Assembly (NCBI RefSeq): GCF_963675635.1
Contig: NZ_OY776488.1
Location: forward strand, 1,401,501 to 1,465,500
Reading direction: 5' to 3'
Length of the DNA stretch: 64,000 nt
Origin: an uncultured Pseudodesulfovibrio sp.
GTDB lineage: Bacteria > Desulfobacterota > Desulfovibrionia > Desulfovibrionales > Desulfovibrionaceae
Part shown: piece by piece, positions 44,866 to 54,337 of the stretch
Numbering within the stretch: position 1 is the first letter of the stretch
Layout: each line of letters opens with the position of its first letter
Program-made: the position numbers and the translations under genes
The notes under the pieces: generated by a model
What the model was told of the DNA's origin: nothing
What the model saw: the letters and a program-made list of their open reading frames with translations, nothing else
Databases searched by the model: none

Positions 44866-47445
44866 CTATTCCATAAAGTCATGCGTTTCTTTCTCAAGGT
44901 CGGGCCGTAAATATTTCCGAACGGCCAAAGCCAGCATTTTCAGGCTGATCGGTTTCTTGAGGTATTCCATTATGCCGAGAGACGCTGCGGTGCTTTCATC
45001 AAAACTCTGACTATAGCCGCTGCACAGGATAACCGGAACATTCGGTTTTTCGCCAAGAATCTTCCGGGCGAGATCATCACCGCTCAGACCGGGCATGTTG
45101 TAATCAGTAATGACAAGATCAAATGTATCGGGGGCACTTCTGAAAAGATCCAAAGCAGCCTGACTATCAGTTTCCGCATGCACCTTATACCCGAGATTGG
45201 TGAGGAATTCGGAGCAGGATCTGACCAGCTCCTCTTCGTCATCCACAAATAGAATACACCCCGTTCCCTTGGAAATTTCTCCACTACTTCCCAGCGGTAC
45301 CGGCTGCGTACCATGCTCGCTTCTAGCCGGTATGAACACCTGAAAAAGAGAACCCTTTCCAAGGGTGCTTTTTACCAGCACCTCGCCACCCCAGGATTTT
45401 ACGATACCCTGGACAACAGAAAGTCCAAGCCCCGTTCCTTTCCCTGGCTCCTTGGTCGTAAAAAACGGATCGAAAAGCCGTTCCATCAACTCCGGTTTGA
45501 TACCACTTCCAGTGTCTCGAACCTCAAGAATCAGATACGGACCAGCCGTCAGGGTCTGCGCCCCGACCTGATGGGGGTTGACCGTTCCCGATCGCAAGGC
45601 AAGATCGAGTCTGCCTCCAATGCTCTCCATTGCATGGGCCGCATTGGTACACAAATTCATCAGAACCTGATGCATTTGCGTCGGATCGACAAGCACCGTC
45701 GATTCCGGAGACTCGATGGCATAATCAATGGTAATTGAAGCCGGCAGGGAAGATTGAAGGAATTTGACGGTTTCCTTGAGAATAGGGCCGACATTCAGAA
45801 CTGCCGCTTCTTCATTGCTTTTTCTCGTGAAGGTCAAAATCTGATTGACCAGATCTCGTCCTCGATACGCTGCCGCGAGAATGGCACGGATTTTAGGATA
45901 AACAGCACGATCAACGTCCAGATGGAACATTTCGACCATCTCGCCATTGGCGATAATCACACCAAGTATATTATTGAAATCATGAGCAATGCCGCCAGCC
46001 AGGGTACCAAGAGCCTCCATGCGCTGCACCCGCTGTAGCTGGCGTTCCTTTTCATGCAGCGATATCTCGGTACGCTTACGTTGCAACGCTTCTTCAAAAG
46101 CAAACAAGACTTCCGCCAGCAGAGAAACTTCATTGGAAATGTACCTGCTTTCACTTCTGGCAACTGCAATGATCTTCATATTGGTCCCGGCAAGAATCTG
46201 GAGCGGAACCATAATGAGATGAGGATGGGCTTTCCTGCCTCCCCTGATGGACACGTTGACAACATGCCCACCGGCCAGACGTTCCAGATGCTCAACCTCG
46301 AGGACAATATCCTCGAACTCGGCACAATCCCATTCCGGGCAATCCACAGAACCTTCCGTAGCGAGAAGAACCTTGATTAAACCTGTTTGCTGAACCTCCC
46401 CCAGAAAAGCTCGTTCACTCGACGACATCGCCTTTGCTTCCTGAAGGCACCGCAACATGACTTCCCGCTCCGTATGGCAATCCAATGCTCCGAGTAATAC
46501 CTTGTTGATTGAACTCAAAGCCAGGGTTCTTTGAGCCACCTGACGTTTGAGGCTGCGATTCCAAAACAGGACAAGGACAATGCCACCGAAGACAACGCCA
46601 AGCACACCAAGCAACCCCATCCAGAATTTCCAACTGGCCCAGATTGGCCGATAGTGCAGAGTCAACCATTTCTCTTCAATGGTTTTGCGCTCATGCGGAA
46701 GGATCATCGCAAGTCCCTTTCTCAAAATCTGACCGACAATGGGCTGACTTTTGAGTGAGGCTATTCGCAAGTCTATCGTATAACTTGAGATACCAGCTAT
46801 TCGCAGATTGCTGATACGGGCATTGGCTATATAGCGCGAAGCAAGGGCCATGTCGCAGATCAGAGCGTCCACATCACCGACCGCCAGAGAACGCAAACCG
46901 CCGATATACCCGCCAGCCATCGGAATGACTGTATAATCACCCGGGAAATACTTCTCCATATATCCGATGAATTCCGGTGAAACCGTGACGCCTATTCTCA
47001 TTCCGTCGAGCTTTTCAAGAGAAAGTTCTCCCTTGAATTCCTTCCGGGTTATTATCGCCGCCGGAACATTCACATATGGCTGCGTAAAATCGAGCAATTC
47101 ACGTCGCTTGTCCGTCATTTCCAGAGCAGCGACAACAGAGACTTCGCCCTTCTTGATTCCTGCCAGGACTTCATCACGGTTTCTGAACCGTACCGGAACG
47201 AATTTCAGCCCGGTTTTTTCATTTATCAATCGAATATAGTCGGCACTCAGCCCTTGATACCCACCCTTCAGACCAAACTCTTCATACGGTGGATAATGAA
47301 GGGAGACCCCAAGCGGAATCTCCTTGTTTTCATTAATCCACGCCCGTTCTTCCGACGTGAGAGGAGTGTGCCCGTCAAGCGGGGAACAGGAGAATGCTGC
47401 CAGCAGCATGCAGGCGCACAAAAGAAATCCGAATATCTTTTTCAT
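44866..47445 (-). CDS. Hybrid histidine kinase with periplasmic binding domain
   Basis: An 859-residue kinase. A lipoprotein-type leader ends LLAAFSC (Cys20), then a family-3 solute-binding domain (PLGVSLHYPPYEEFGLKGGYQGLSADY, about 39-270), one membrane helix (about 288-312), a GAF-like region, HisKA with GTLAGGIAHDFNNILG, HATPase (GTGLGLSVVQGI) and a C-terminal receiver (LFVDDEEE, TDYNMPGLSG). It should sense a small ligand in the periplasm and control the next gene, the NtrC regulator. ATG 47445 is chosen to place the leader; the open frame extends to 47634. Confidence 0.88.
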   Translation of the reverse strand: MKKIFGFLLCACMLLAAFSCSPLDGHTPLTSEERAWINENKEIPLGVSLHYPPYEEFGLKGGYQGLSADYIRLINEKTGLKFVPVRFRNRDEVLAGIKKGEVSVVAALEMTDKRRELLDFTQPYVNVPAAIITRKEFKGELSLEKLDGMRIGVTVSPEFIGYMEKYFPGDYTVIPMAGGYIGGLRSLAVGDVDALICDMALASRYIANARISNLRIAGISSYTIDLRIASLKSQPIVGQILRKGLAMILPHERKTIEEKWLTLHYRPIWASWKFWMGLLGVLGVVFGGIVLVLFWNRSLKRQVAQRTLALSSINKVLLGALDCHTEREVMLRCLQEAKAMSSSERAFLGEVQQTGLIKVLLATEGSVDCPEWDCAEFEDIVLEVEHLERLAGGHVVNVSIRGGRKAHPHLIMVPLQILAGTNMKIIAVARSESRYISNEVSLLAEVLFAFEEALQRKRTEISLHEKERQLQRVQRMEALGTLAGGIAHDFNNILGVIIANGEMVEMFHLDVDRAVYPKIRAILAAAYRGRDLVNQILTFTRKSNEEAAVLNVGPILKETVKFLQSSLPASITIDYAIESPESTVLVDPTQMHQVLMNLCTNAAHAMESIGGRLDLALRSGTVNPHQVGAQTLTAGPYLILEVRDTGSGIKPELMERLFDPFFTTKEPGKGTGLGLSVVQGIVKSWGGEVLVKSTLGKGSLFQVFIPARSEHGTQPVPLGSSGEISKGTGCILFVDDEEELVRSCSEFLTNLGYKVHAETDSQAALDLFRSAPDTFDLVITDYNMPGLSGDDLARKILGEKPNVPVILCSGYSQSFDESTAASLGIMEYLKKPISLKMLALAVRKYLRPDLEKETHDFME

Positions 47446-47461
47446 TGGTCGAATGATCTTA

Positions 47462-49132
47462 CTACCTTCCAAACGAACATTTAGGGAAAGTGCAATTGGA
47501 ACATCCAAGACACATGCCGCCTTCTCCCATCTCCGCCAGATCATCTCGCGAGATATCAACATCTGCAAGCAACCGGGGCAACAGAAGATCAAGGCTGGTT
47601 CGTTGGAAGAACAGAGCACAAGCGGGAACCCCAAGCAATCTGGCTGCCCCGATTTTCCCGATCAGGGTCATGGCTCCCGGAAGAATCGGCGCACCATATG
47701 TCAGGGAATGGGCTCCGGCATCAACCAAACCGTGTCTGGTCACGTCGTCCGGGTCCACCGAAAGACCGGCTGTCGTAATGAGTAAATCACATCCGCCCTC
47801 GACCATTTCCAAAGCCGCAACACGAATAGCATCACGATCATCCGGTACCAGTACGGCCTTGTATACCGTGCAGTTGAAGGCCGTCAATTTGGCACGAATG
47901 ATCTCCTCAAAACGATCTTCGATAGTTCCGTTGAAAACCTCATTGCCAGTAATCAAAATGCCGACAGTTGCCTGTTTCAACGGCAGAACTTCAAAGAGCG
48001 GGCCAGACGAAAGGACACCCTGCGCACATTCAAACTGATCGCGCTGCATATACAGTGGGATAGCCCGTGTTCCCGCAATCTCTGCCCCTTTTCGTACGAA
48101 TGTCCACCCTTTTCGACTCGCAGCCATGACGCCGGGTGACAGATTGAAGGCTTTCAACCTGTGGGTATCAACAAACAGCAAGCCATCATGTTCCGCCTTG
48201 AGAGTGACCTTGCCTTCATGCGGAGCCTGTCTGGGAGCGATGCCCTTTCCGGCCATAGCTTCTGCAAAACTTTGAGCACAGTCATCTTCATGCACCCATT
48301 GATCGTCAACGGCCTCTTCCTGTACAAAAAGCGTATTTTTCCCCATCTGCTGAAGTCGGCACAAGTCGCCAACATCAAATGTCTGTCCATTCCTGAAGGC
48401 CGCACCCTTGTCAGAACCTGGGATTATCTGGGTCATGTCATGGACGGCTCTTTTCCCCAAGGCACCTTCTGCACCGACTTTACGAATCTGTTTTGGAAGC
48501 GGATACAGGATGGAAGACTCCGCCTTCAGGCTCCCTTCATAGGGAGATTCCCCTCTGCACGAACGGCAGATTGAACCATGCGCCGAAGGATACGCCTCGC
48601 CGCACACTGAACAGACGGCAATTTTTCCCTTGTTCCGCCTGACCAGTAAGCTTCGATTCAAAGTGATCTTTTCAACCGACAGAATAGAAGCACCGGCCAT
48701 ACCTATTTGATGACGTAATAATTCAGAATCCTGATCCGGTTTGGCCTTGGTCTTCAGAAACCATGTCCGGATTTCAGATTCATGTGGAATCTTTTCAAGA
48801 TCAAGCCAGACTCTGATCCCTTCACGTGTAGATTTGTCGTACAGACTCATGGCGTACAACCCGAAATTCATAACACGCATCCACCCGTTGCCAACCGTGC
48901 ACGGGGTCAGCATCTGAATGGCATCAGGCAGGCACCAGGACGTTTCCGAGATAGCCTCATACAGCGTCCCTTCCGGCATGTAACGCTGCGCCTCGGCAAC
49001 CATATACCCACCTATGAGCAACCCAGGAGCAGGATAATTATGAAACAGACTAGCCATTTCTATAAATTCTTCAAACGTATGCTGGCCAACGTTCTGGTAG
49101 ACCTCACTCTCTATAACACCACGATTCACCAT
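47462..49132 (-). CDS. FmdE-domain / molybdopterin-binding-domain fusion
   Basis: A 556-residue cytoplasmic protein. Residues about 15-150 resemble FmdE (FHNYPAPGLLIGGYMVAEA, then TVGNGWMRV), ending in a zinc ribbon CSVC-x12-CRSC (about 174-193). The C-terminal half is a MoeA/MogA-like molybdopterin-binding domain (VGILITGNEVFNGTIEDRF, LITTAGLSVDPDDVTR). The very end has a cysteine cluster CLGCSNCTFPKC. A role in handling molybdenum cofactor or metal for the dms enzyme is plausible. ATG 49132 has GAGG 6 nt upstream; a TTG at 49183 is the frame's other start. Confidence 0.8.
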   Translation of the reverse strand: MVNRGVIESEVYQNVGQHTFEEFIEMASLFHNYPAPGLLIGGYMVAEAQRYMPEGTLYEAISETSWCLPDAIQMLTPCTVGNGWMRVMNFGLYAMSLYDKSTREGIRVWLDLEKIPHESEIRTWFLKTKAKPDQDSELLRHQIGMAGASILSVEKITLNRSLLVRRNKGKIAVCSVCGEAYPSAHGSICRSCRGESPYEGSLKAESSILYPLPKQIRKVGAEGALGKRAVHDMTQIIPGSDKGAAFRNGQTFDVGDLCRLQQMGKNTLFVQEEAVDDQWVHEDDCAQSFAEAMAGKGIAPRQAPHEGKVTLKAEHDGLLFVDTHRLKAFNLSPGVMAASRKGWTFVRKGAEIAGTRAIPLYMQRDQFECAQGVLSSGPLFEVLPLKQATVGILITGNEVFNGTIEDRFEEIIRAKLTAFNCTVYKAVLVPDDRDAIRVAALEMVEGGCDLLITTAGLSVDPDDVTRHGLVDAGAHSLTYGAPILPGAMTLIGKIGAARLLGVPACALFFQRTSLDLLLPRLLADVDISRDDLAEMGEGGMCLGCSNCTFPKCSFGR

Positions 49133-49476
49133 GATAGACCTCGTAACAACACTGGAGTTAGTATAATCGACGAATAAATACAAAGATCATACCAAGCAGA
49201 GACGATAAATTCATCTACAATTCAAGCATGTTACCAGGTTGAGGTAAGTCAACCAACGCTTTTTTCCAAAAAAACCGGAATCAGCCTTGGCAGGGAAAGG
49301 ACGTTTTCCATTAATACTGGAAACTATGAAGTGAAATATTTCATACAAAACAGTCAATGAGTCATAAAACAGACGAAGCAAGAAGGACAAAAAGCTGTTT
49401 TTCCAAATCAAGCACACAACGCAGAAGGTTTTACCGCCTCCAGACCAAGGGCATCCAGAGGCGATGTTTACTTTGC
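49133..49476 (-). other. Intergenic region without a gene
   Basis: About 340 bases. Seen: a poor sigma-54-like TGGTAA-N5-TTGA at 49236-49221, a dyad GGTTGA-N6-TCAACC at 49237-49254, and a hairpin CGCCTC/GAGGCG at 49435-49463 just after the isomerase gene that may be its terminator, though no T-run follows. A 68-codon frame at 49211-49417 has no coding character. Confidence 0.4.
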
Positions 49477-50370
49477 CTACATCCCGATCTTAAGCACCTC
49501 TCGGGCGTATTTGATGCTCCTTATACAAGCATCCAGTTCTTTTTCACGGGCGACCTCAAGGGAGTCATCTCCCATATCCCATTCGATTTCAAACGTGATA
49601 CGATCTGTGGGAGATGCTTGCCGTATAGTCTTATACGTTTTGAAACAGTCAATATCTCCGTCCCCCAAGGCAACACCGTGAAACTGGATGCCGAACTGAT
49701 CTCGATCGAGTTTATGGTCGCAGAAGTGGTTCGAAAAGGCATAAGGTGCCAGCTTTTCCACCGCTGTTTCCGGATTCTCAAGGACCCCCATGGAGTTCAC
49801 AGTATCTACACACGCTCCCACAAGAGGATGATTGATTTTATCAATTAACCAGAGAATTTCATCAGCAAAGGTTTCAGTATGGTTTTCTAAAGCCAGCTTG
49901 ATGCCGGTTTGTTCCAGCATGGGGAGCGCCGCTTTCACTTCATCGTGAACAGCGCAGAGCTGTTTCATAACCTCCGGGTGAAAACAGCTGCCGTAGAGAG
50001 GACGCGGGCGACGGATATCCAAACTGACTTTACCCAGGTCAGCGCCAATCTTCTCTGCGATACGAATGCCGTCCTCAACACTGTCGGTCAGTCGAGAATC
50101 AAACTCTTCATCCAGAGAAAAATTGTACTCCAGATAAAGGCCTCTGGCTTCAGCAGCGTCTTTGACTTCTTTTAACCGTTGATCGTCCTTGGTTTCCAGA
50201 TCACATCCCGTTATGTGAAGCCCATCCAGCCCCCATTCAACAGCCTTATCCATCAATTGAATCAAGGTCATCTCCTTCGGACGTGGCTCCGCTATCATAC
50301 CCCAATTCTGACCAAGTCCCCAAAGATGCAAAGTATAAGTGTGCAGTCCCAACTTCATTTTCCTTCCCAT
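49477..50370 (-). CDS. TIM-barrel sugar isomerase/epimerase-like protein
   Basis: A 297-residue enzyme of the xylose isomerase-like/AP-endonuclease-2 fold. It opens MKLGLHTYTLHLWG, and shows metal-site pieces GLDGLHITGCDLE, ALENHTETF with the Glu ligand (about 156-164), ACVDTVNSMG and SNHFCDHKLDRDQFGIQFHGVALGDGDID. Sugar-acid decarboxylases and epimerases share this fold, so the reaction is open. AAGGAG lies 7-8 nt before the ATG at 50370. It stands alone behind its own -24/-12 element and an activator gene. Confidence 0.8.
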   Translation of the reverse strand: MGRKMKLGLHTYTLHLWGLGQNWGMIAEPRPKEMTLIQLMDKAVEWGLDGLHITGCDLETKDDQRLKEVKDAAEARGLYLEYNFSLDEEFDSRLTDSVEDGIRIAEKIGADLGKVSLDIRRPRPLYGSCFHPEVMKQLCAVHDEVKAALPMLEQTGIKLALENHTETFADEILWLIDKINHPLVGACVDTVNSMGVLENPETAVEKLAPYAFSNHFCDHKLDRDQFGIQFHGVALGDGDIDCFKTYKTIRQASPTDRITFEIEWDMGDDSLEVAREKELDACIRSIKYAREVLKIGM

Positions 50371-50728
50371 AACGGATCTCCTTGATTCAGGTTGAAATGA
50401 ATTTGCGCATCCTTTGCAACATTTGGTATTTTTAAAAATACTCATGCTGGAGCTTCATGGAACGTTCGTTCATTAATCTCTGATGCGCTTCAATTGCAGA
50501 TAGCAACGGATATGCCACCAGCCGCAACAACCGTCTGAATCAATATAAAATCCTGAAAAACATGGAGATTAGTATGCGGGATTGGAAACATAACAAAAAA
50601 ATGGAACACAATGCAATTTTGCAATTCCAAAGCGGAGTTTTAAAAAGACAAAAGATTTTTTAAAACCGTGATCCCCCATGGAAAACACAGGAGAATACAA
50701 TTCGGCCAAAGCGAATACTCAAGATTTT
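50371..50728 (-). promoter_or_regulatory. Control region between activator and isomerase genes
   Basis: About 360 bases with no gene. It holds the sigma-54 element at 50502-50517, an inverted repeat TGCAA-TT-TTGCA at 50612-50623 inside an outer TTGGAA/TTCCAA pair (about 50582-50629), and an AT-rich hairpin at 50637-50667 after the activator gene. The repeats are about 100 bp upstream of the promoter, the usual place for enhancer sites. Confidence 0.5.
50502..50517 (-). promoter_or_regulatory. Sigma-54 -24/-12 promoter of the isomerase gene
   Basis: TGGCAT-N5-TTGCT on the minus strand: GG and GC are in register and 10 of 11 consensus bases match TGGCAC-N5-TTGCW. It would start a transcript about 120 nt before the ATG at 50370. 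Confidence 0.7.
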
Positions 50729-52294
50729 TTATATGAGAAATTCTTTTCGCTGAATGTTGTGTTTCTTCATCTTATAATGAAGCAACTGGGGAGAAAGACC
50801 AAGTTTTCTCGCTGCTCTGGACACATTACCTTGAAAAAACGCCAACATTTCGCGAATCGTCCGACTCTCATTTTCAGCCTGAATATTAGCCAGAGATTTT
50901 TTCGGATGGAAGACAACCGGGGCAGGCGCACAGGAATCCACTGGAAAGACAACGTTGAGCGGACCGGCTGGGGTCGCAGTTCCCTTCTCCGCCAAACTGG
51001 TGGACGGAGTTGATACGCCGGGCAATGATACGGTCGATTGACTAATGTGGACCGGCATATGCCGGATTTCGATAGCTTCGCCGTCCGTGACCAGATTTAC
51101 AGCTCCTTCGATGACATGCTCCAACTCCCGAACATTGCCGATCCAATGATGATTATGAAAAAGGTCCATCACATCAGCCGAGATGACATTAATCTTTTTT
51201 TCAAGGAGGAGGCTGTATTTATGCAGAAAGTGACAGATCAATTTTTCCATGTCCTCCATCCGCTCCCGAAGAGGTGGAATTCGGATTATCAAAACACCAA
51301 GACGGTAAAGCAAGTCGTAACGAAGAGCACCTCTTTCTGCGGCCTGATGAGGATCTTCATTCACTGAACTGATAATCCTGATATCCATGTTGTTCTCTTT
51401 CAGAGAACCGATGCGACGCACTTTGCGCTCCTGAATTACACGCAACAATTTGGCCTGTAATCCAATGGACATGGAATTTATCTCATCAAGAAAAAGAGTA
51501 CCGCCTTCCGCCTGTTCAAAAAGTCCCTGCTTGTCCATCGTTCCGGTAAAAGCTCCTTTGGCGGTTCCAAAGAGAATACCTTCCAACAGATGTTCGGGAA
51601 TAGCGGCGCAGTTAATAGCCGTAAATGGCTTGCTCTTTCTAGCGCTTTTGTTGTGGATGGACTGGGCCAGAAGTTCTTTCCCGGTTCCGGTCTCCCCATA
51701 AAGCATAATAGACGAGGGAGAATCTGCAGCTACACGGGCAGATTCCACTGCTTTGACAAATTCAGAGGACTTCCCAATTATATCATTGAAAGAGAATCGC
51801 GTTCCATTTCCCAGATCACGACGCTTAGCAGGGGTGCCCGAAATATTAAAAGTTCTAATTTCACGACTTGCATGGGGTTGGGAAATAGTTTCAAAAGTCT
51901 CCCGAGTAATGCTGTAGTCTCTCACGAAGCAAATTGTTCCGATCAACGTTTCATAAGAATGTAGGGGATATACATTATGCACAGAGTTAACGACCTTCCC
52001 CAGCCTAGTGCGATAATAACAGGCAAAATTATCTACGGTCCTGCCTGAATGCACACACTTCATAATGGGAGTGACGTCATCGTCCACACGGTAGCAATCA
52101 GTGACCTTTTGGCCGACGACATCGTTAGGATCAAGATTGTCTATTCGCGCCTGCACATCATTAAAATACAGAATCTTACCGACGGTATCCGTTATCACCA
52201 CCCCCATATCAAATTGATCGAGAATGGAGAGAAAAGAGACGGACCCCGGGGCGATGTCAGGGAACAAGCTGTGAATTGCATTTGGCTTCATCAT
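50729..52294 (-). CDS. PAS-containing sigma-54 activator
   Basis: A 521-residue bacterial enhancer-binding protein with no receiver. A PAS domain (about 20-130, GVVITDTVGKILYFNDVQ) precedes the AAA+ core: GETGTGKELLAQSIHN, sigma-54-contact GAFTGTMD, LFLDEINSMSIGLQ. A Fis-type helix at the end, VSRAARKLGLSPQLLHYKMKKHNI, binds DNA. It is a one-component sensor and probably controls the isomerase gene downstream. The start may be 52294 or 52291. Confidence 0.9.
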   Translation of the reverse strand: MMKPNAIHSLFPDIAPGSVSFLSILDQFDMGVVITDTVGKILYFNDVQARIDNLDPNDVVGQKVTDCYRVDDDVTPIMKCVHSGRTVDNFACYYRTRLGKVVNSVHNVYPLHSYETLIGTICFVRDYSITRETFETISQPHASREIRTFNISGTPAKRRDLGNGTRFSFNDIIGKSSEFVKAVESARVAADSPSSIMLYGETGTGKELLAQSIHNKSARKSKPFTAINCAAIPEHLLEGILFGTAKGAFTGTMDKQGLFEQAEGGTLFLDEINSMSIGLQAKLLRVIQERKVRRIGSLKENNMDIRIISSVNEDPHQAAERGALRYDLLYRLGVLIIRIPPLRERMEDMEKLICHFLHKYSLLLEKKINVISADVMDLFHNHHWIGNVRELEHVIEGAVNLVTDGEAIEIRHMPVHISQSTVSLPGVSTPSTSLAEKGTATPAGPLNVVFPVDSCAPAPVVFHPKKSLANIQAENESRTIREMLAFFQGNVSRAARKLGLSPQLLHYKMKKHNIQRKEFLI

Positions 52295-52498
52295 GTTTAT
52301 TTACCATGTTGGTTATCAGGTAAAATGAACATAACAGCATATCAAAAATTAGAAAATGGATTTAGTTCGATGATCCAGTTTTTATGGGGTGTTACGCTTA
52401 CCCCTAGCAAAGTGACAACCAGTCAGAATGCTCAATCGCGGCATAAAACACCCCAGGAAATGACCCAAAAGGGGCACAAAATCAAAATAAGAACAAAA

Positions 52499-52528
52499 AA
52501 GGGCTTACGACATTCATCGTAAGCCCTT
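52499..52528 (-). terminator. Terminator of tRNA-Ser(GCU)
   Basis: AAGGGCTTACGA (52499-52510) pairs perfectly with TCGTAAGCCCTT (52517-52528); six T follow on the minus strand. Confidence 0.9.
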
Positions 52529-52534
52529 AAAATA

Positions 52535-52628
52535 TGGCGGAGAAGGAGAGATTTGAACTCTCGAACGAGCTTAACACCCGTTACACGCTTAGCAGGCGTG
52601 CGCCTTCAGCCAACTCGGCCACTTCTCC
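52535..52628 (-). tRNA. tRNA-Ser(GCU)
   Basis: A class II tRNA of 94 nt with encoded CCA. Acceptor GGAGAAG pairs with CTTCTCC; the anticodon arm CACGC/GCGTG holds CTGCTAA with GCU. Long variable arm and T-loop GTTCAAATC are present. A possible -35 TTGACA is at 52702-52697. Confidence 0.95.
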
Positions 52629-52718
52629 TATCCCGATCCATTGATGGTGACATCAACGGGTCGAGGAAAAATCGTCTACACTTTTCAACGGTTGCTTGTC
52701 AATGAAGACAGCCGTTAT

Positions 52719-54236
52719 TTAGCGTTTTTTCCTTACTTTCCCTTTCTTTTCCATTTCTTCTTTCTCTTCTCTGTGACGCTTACTCTTGAGAGCCTTGTAT
52801 TTTGTCTCATGACGACGAGTCTTTGCTCCGCCCATACGCTCTCGACCCGGACCCCGCTTGCCCATGGCTGAAATGCCACGGTTCTTCTCCCATTCCTTCT
52901 TGTCATGACTGGACCGGAATACGATATTCACCGGCGCAGTCTTGATACCCAGCATCTTGCGAAACTGGTTTTCCAGATAACGAACGTAAGAAGTCTTAAC
53001 CAGCGTATGATCGTTACAGAAAAATACGAATGTTGGAATTTCCTCGTCTGCCTGCGTCACATAGAAAAATTTAGCCCGGCGGCGCTTTACAACAGGCGGC
53101 TGCTGGCGTTCAAGTACTGCCTGCAACGACCGATTGAGTATTCCGGTACCAATACGAATCTGGCACTCCTTGCGCATAGCCTCGGCAATTGGAAGAAGTT
53201 TTCCAATACCCACGCCCTTGTGCGCACTTGTCATAACGATCGGGACATGCGGGATGATGCGCAGCTCATTTCTGAATGCTTCCAAGGCCTGGTTGGTTTC
53301 TTTACGGGGGACCAAATCGGCTTTGTTGACCACAACAATGAACGGGGTCTTTTCTTTGGCCAAAAATTCAATAAGCCGTTTATCCTGTCGTCCGACACCA
53401 AGAGTGATGTCAATGGTCAGGATGGTCACGTCAGAACGCTTGGAGTTCTTCAGGGCACGAATGACACTGATTTTTTCCAAATGCTCCTGAATATTCGCCC
53501 GCCTGCGAACTCCTGCCGTGTCAACAAACGTGTACCGCTTGCCACTTTTTTCAAAAGTAACATCAATTGTATCACGGGTGGTACCGGCTACATCGGACAC
53601 GATCAGACGGTCCTTGCCGATAATTGCATTGATAATGGAAGATTTACCAGCGTTGGGCCGTCCGAGCATTGTCAGGCGCAAGCCCTTTTCAATGCCGTCG
53701 TCGTCTTCTTCGGGCATATCCAGATCAATGACGAACTGTTTCACCCGATGACGCACATCATGCAAATTATATCCATGCGCTGCTGAAACAGGCAGAAATT
53801 CAATACCGAGTTCATGGAACTCGACCGTCAGTTGCGGGGCAAACTCACTGCCGTCAACCTTGTTCACAAGCATGATCAAAGGTTTACCTGAGCGGCGCAC
53901 ATATTCTGCGGCCTGCCGGTCAAGAGGCGTCAGCCCTTCCTTGCCGTCCACCACGAAGATGATGGCGTTGGCCTCTTCAATGGCTTCCTGGGCCTGTTCG
54001 AAAATTTCATCCTCGAAATCTTTTGACAGTTCGGGAATAGCTTCTGATTCCAGGACCATACCACCAGTATCTACGAGGTCAAAACGCACGTCCCCCATCT
54101 GGCATTCGCCATAGATGCGGTCGCGCGTCACTCCCGGCAGATCGTGGGTAATGGCCCGCGATTTCCTGAGCAGACGGTTGAAAAGTGTGGATTTACCCAC
54201 GTTGGGGCGACCCACAAGGGCGACGATTGGCAGCAT
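52719..54236 (-). CDS. der: Ribosome-assembly GTPase Der (EngA)
   Basis: A 505-residue protein with two consecutive GTPase domains. G1 motifs GRPNVGKST (about 9-17) and GRPNAGKSS (about 191-199), G3 DTGG and DTAG, G4 NKVD and NKAD are all intact. A KH-like domain follows. It acts in maturation of the 50S subunit. The C-terminus has an extra basic tail rich in Lys, Arg and Glu (about 460-505) compared with typical 440-490-residue members. Confidence 0.95.
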   Translation of the reverse strand: MLPIVALVGRPNVGKSTLFNRLLRKSRAITHDLPGVTRDRIYGECQMGDVRFDLVDTGGMVLESEAIPELSKDFEDEIFEQAQEAIEEANAIIFVVDGKEGLTPLDRQAAEYVRRSGKPLIMLVNKVDGSEFAPQLTVEFHELGIEFLPVSAAHGYNLHDVRHRVKQFVIDLDMPEEDDDGIEKGLRLTMLGRPNAGKSSIINAIIGKDRLIVSDVAGTTRDTIDVTFEKSGKRYTFVDTAGVRRRANIQEHLEKISVIRALKNSKRSDVTILTIDITLGVGRQDKRLIEFLAKEKTPFIVVVNKADLVPRKETNQALEAFRNELRIIPHVPIVMTSAHKGVGIGKLLPIAEAMRKECQIRIGTGILNRSLQAVLERQQPPVVKRRRAKFFYVTQADEEIPTFVFFCNDHTLVKTSYVRYLENQFRKMLGIKTAPVNIVFRSSHDKKEWEKNRGISAMGKRGPGRERMGGAKTRRHETKYKALKSKRHREEKEEMEKKGKVRKKR

Positions 54237-54275
54237 ATTGGCTCCAGATTATAAAAATGATGCGAGAACGACAAG

Positions 54276-54310
54276 ATCCCGCACTTCCGTTAACAGGGGA
54301 AGCGCGGGAT
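54276..54310 (-). terminator. Hairpin between mtnA and der
   Basis: ATCCCGC/GCGGGAT plus CTTCC/GGAAG with a G-U pair gives a 13-bp stem on the minus strand. The following CTTGTCGTTC is only moderately T-rich. Confidence 0.6.
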
Positions 54311-54337
54311 TAGCCTATCTTTAAAAGAATGTCGAGT

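Noticed and set aside
49221-49236. Sigma-54 promoter for the FmdE-fusion operon
   Set aside because: TGGTAA-N5-TTGA misses several consensus bases; too weak to call.
49211-49417. A 68-codon minus-strand frame
   Set aside because: No ribosome site, no family feature, lies in the intergenic region; probably chance.
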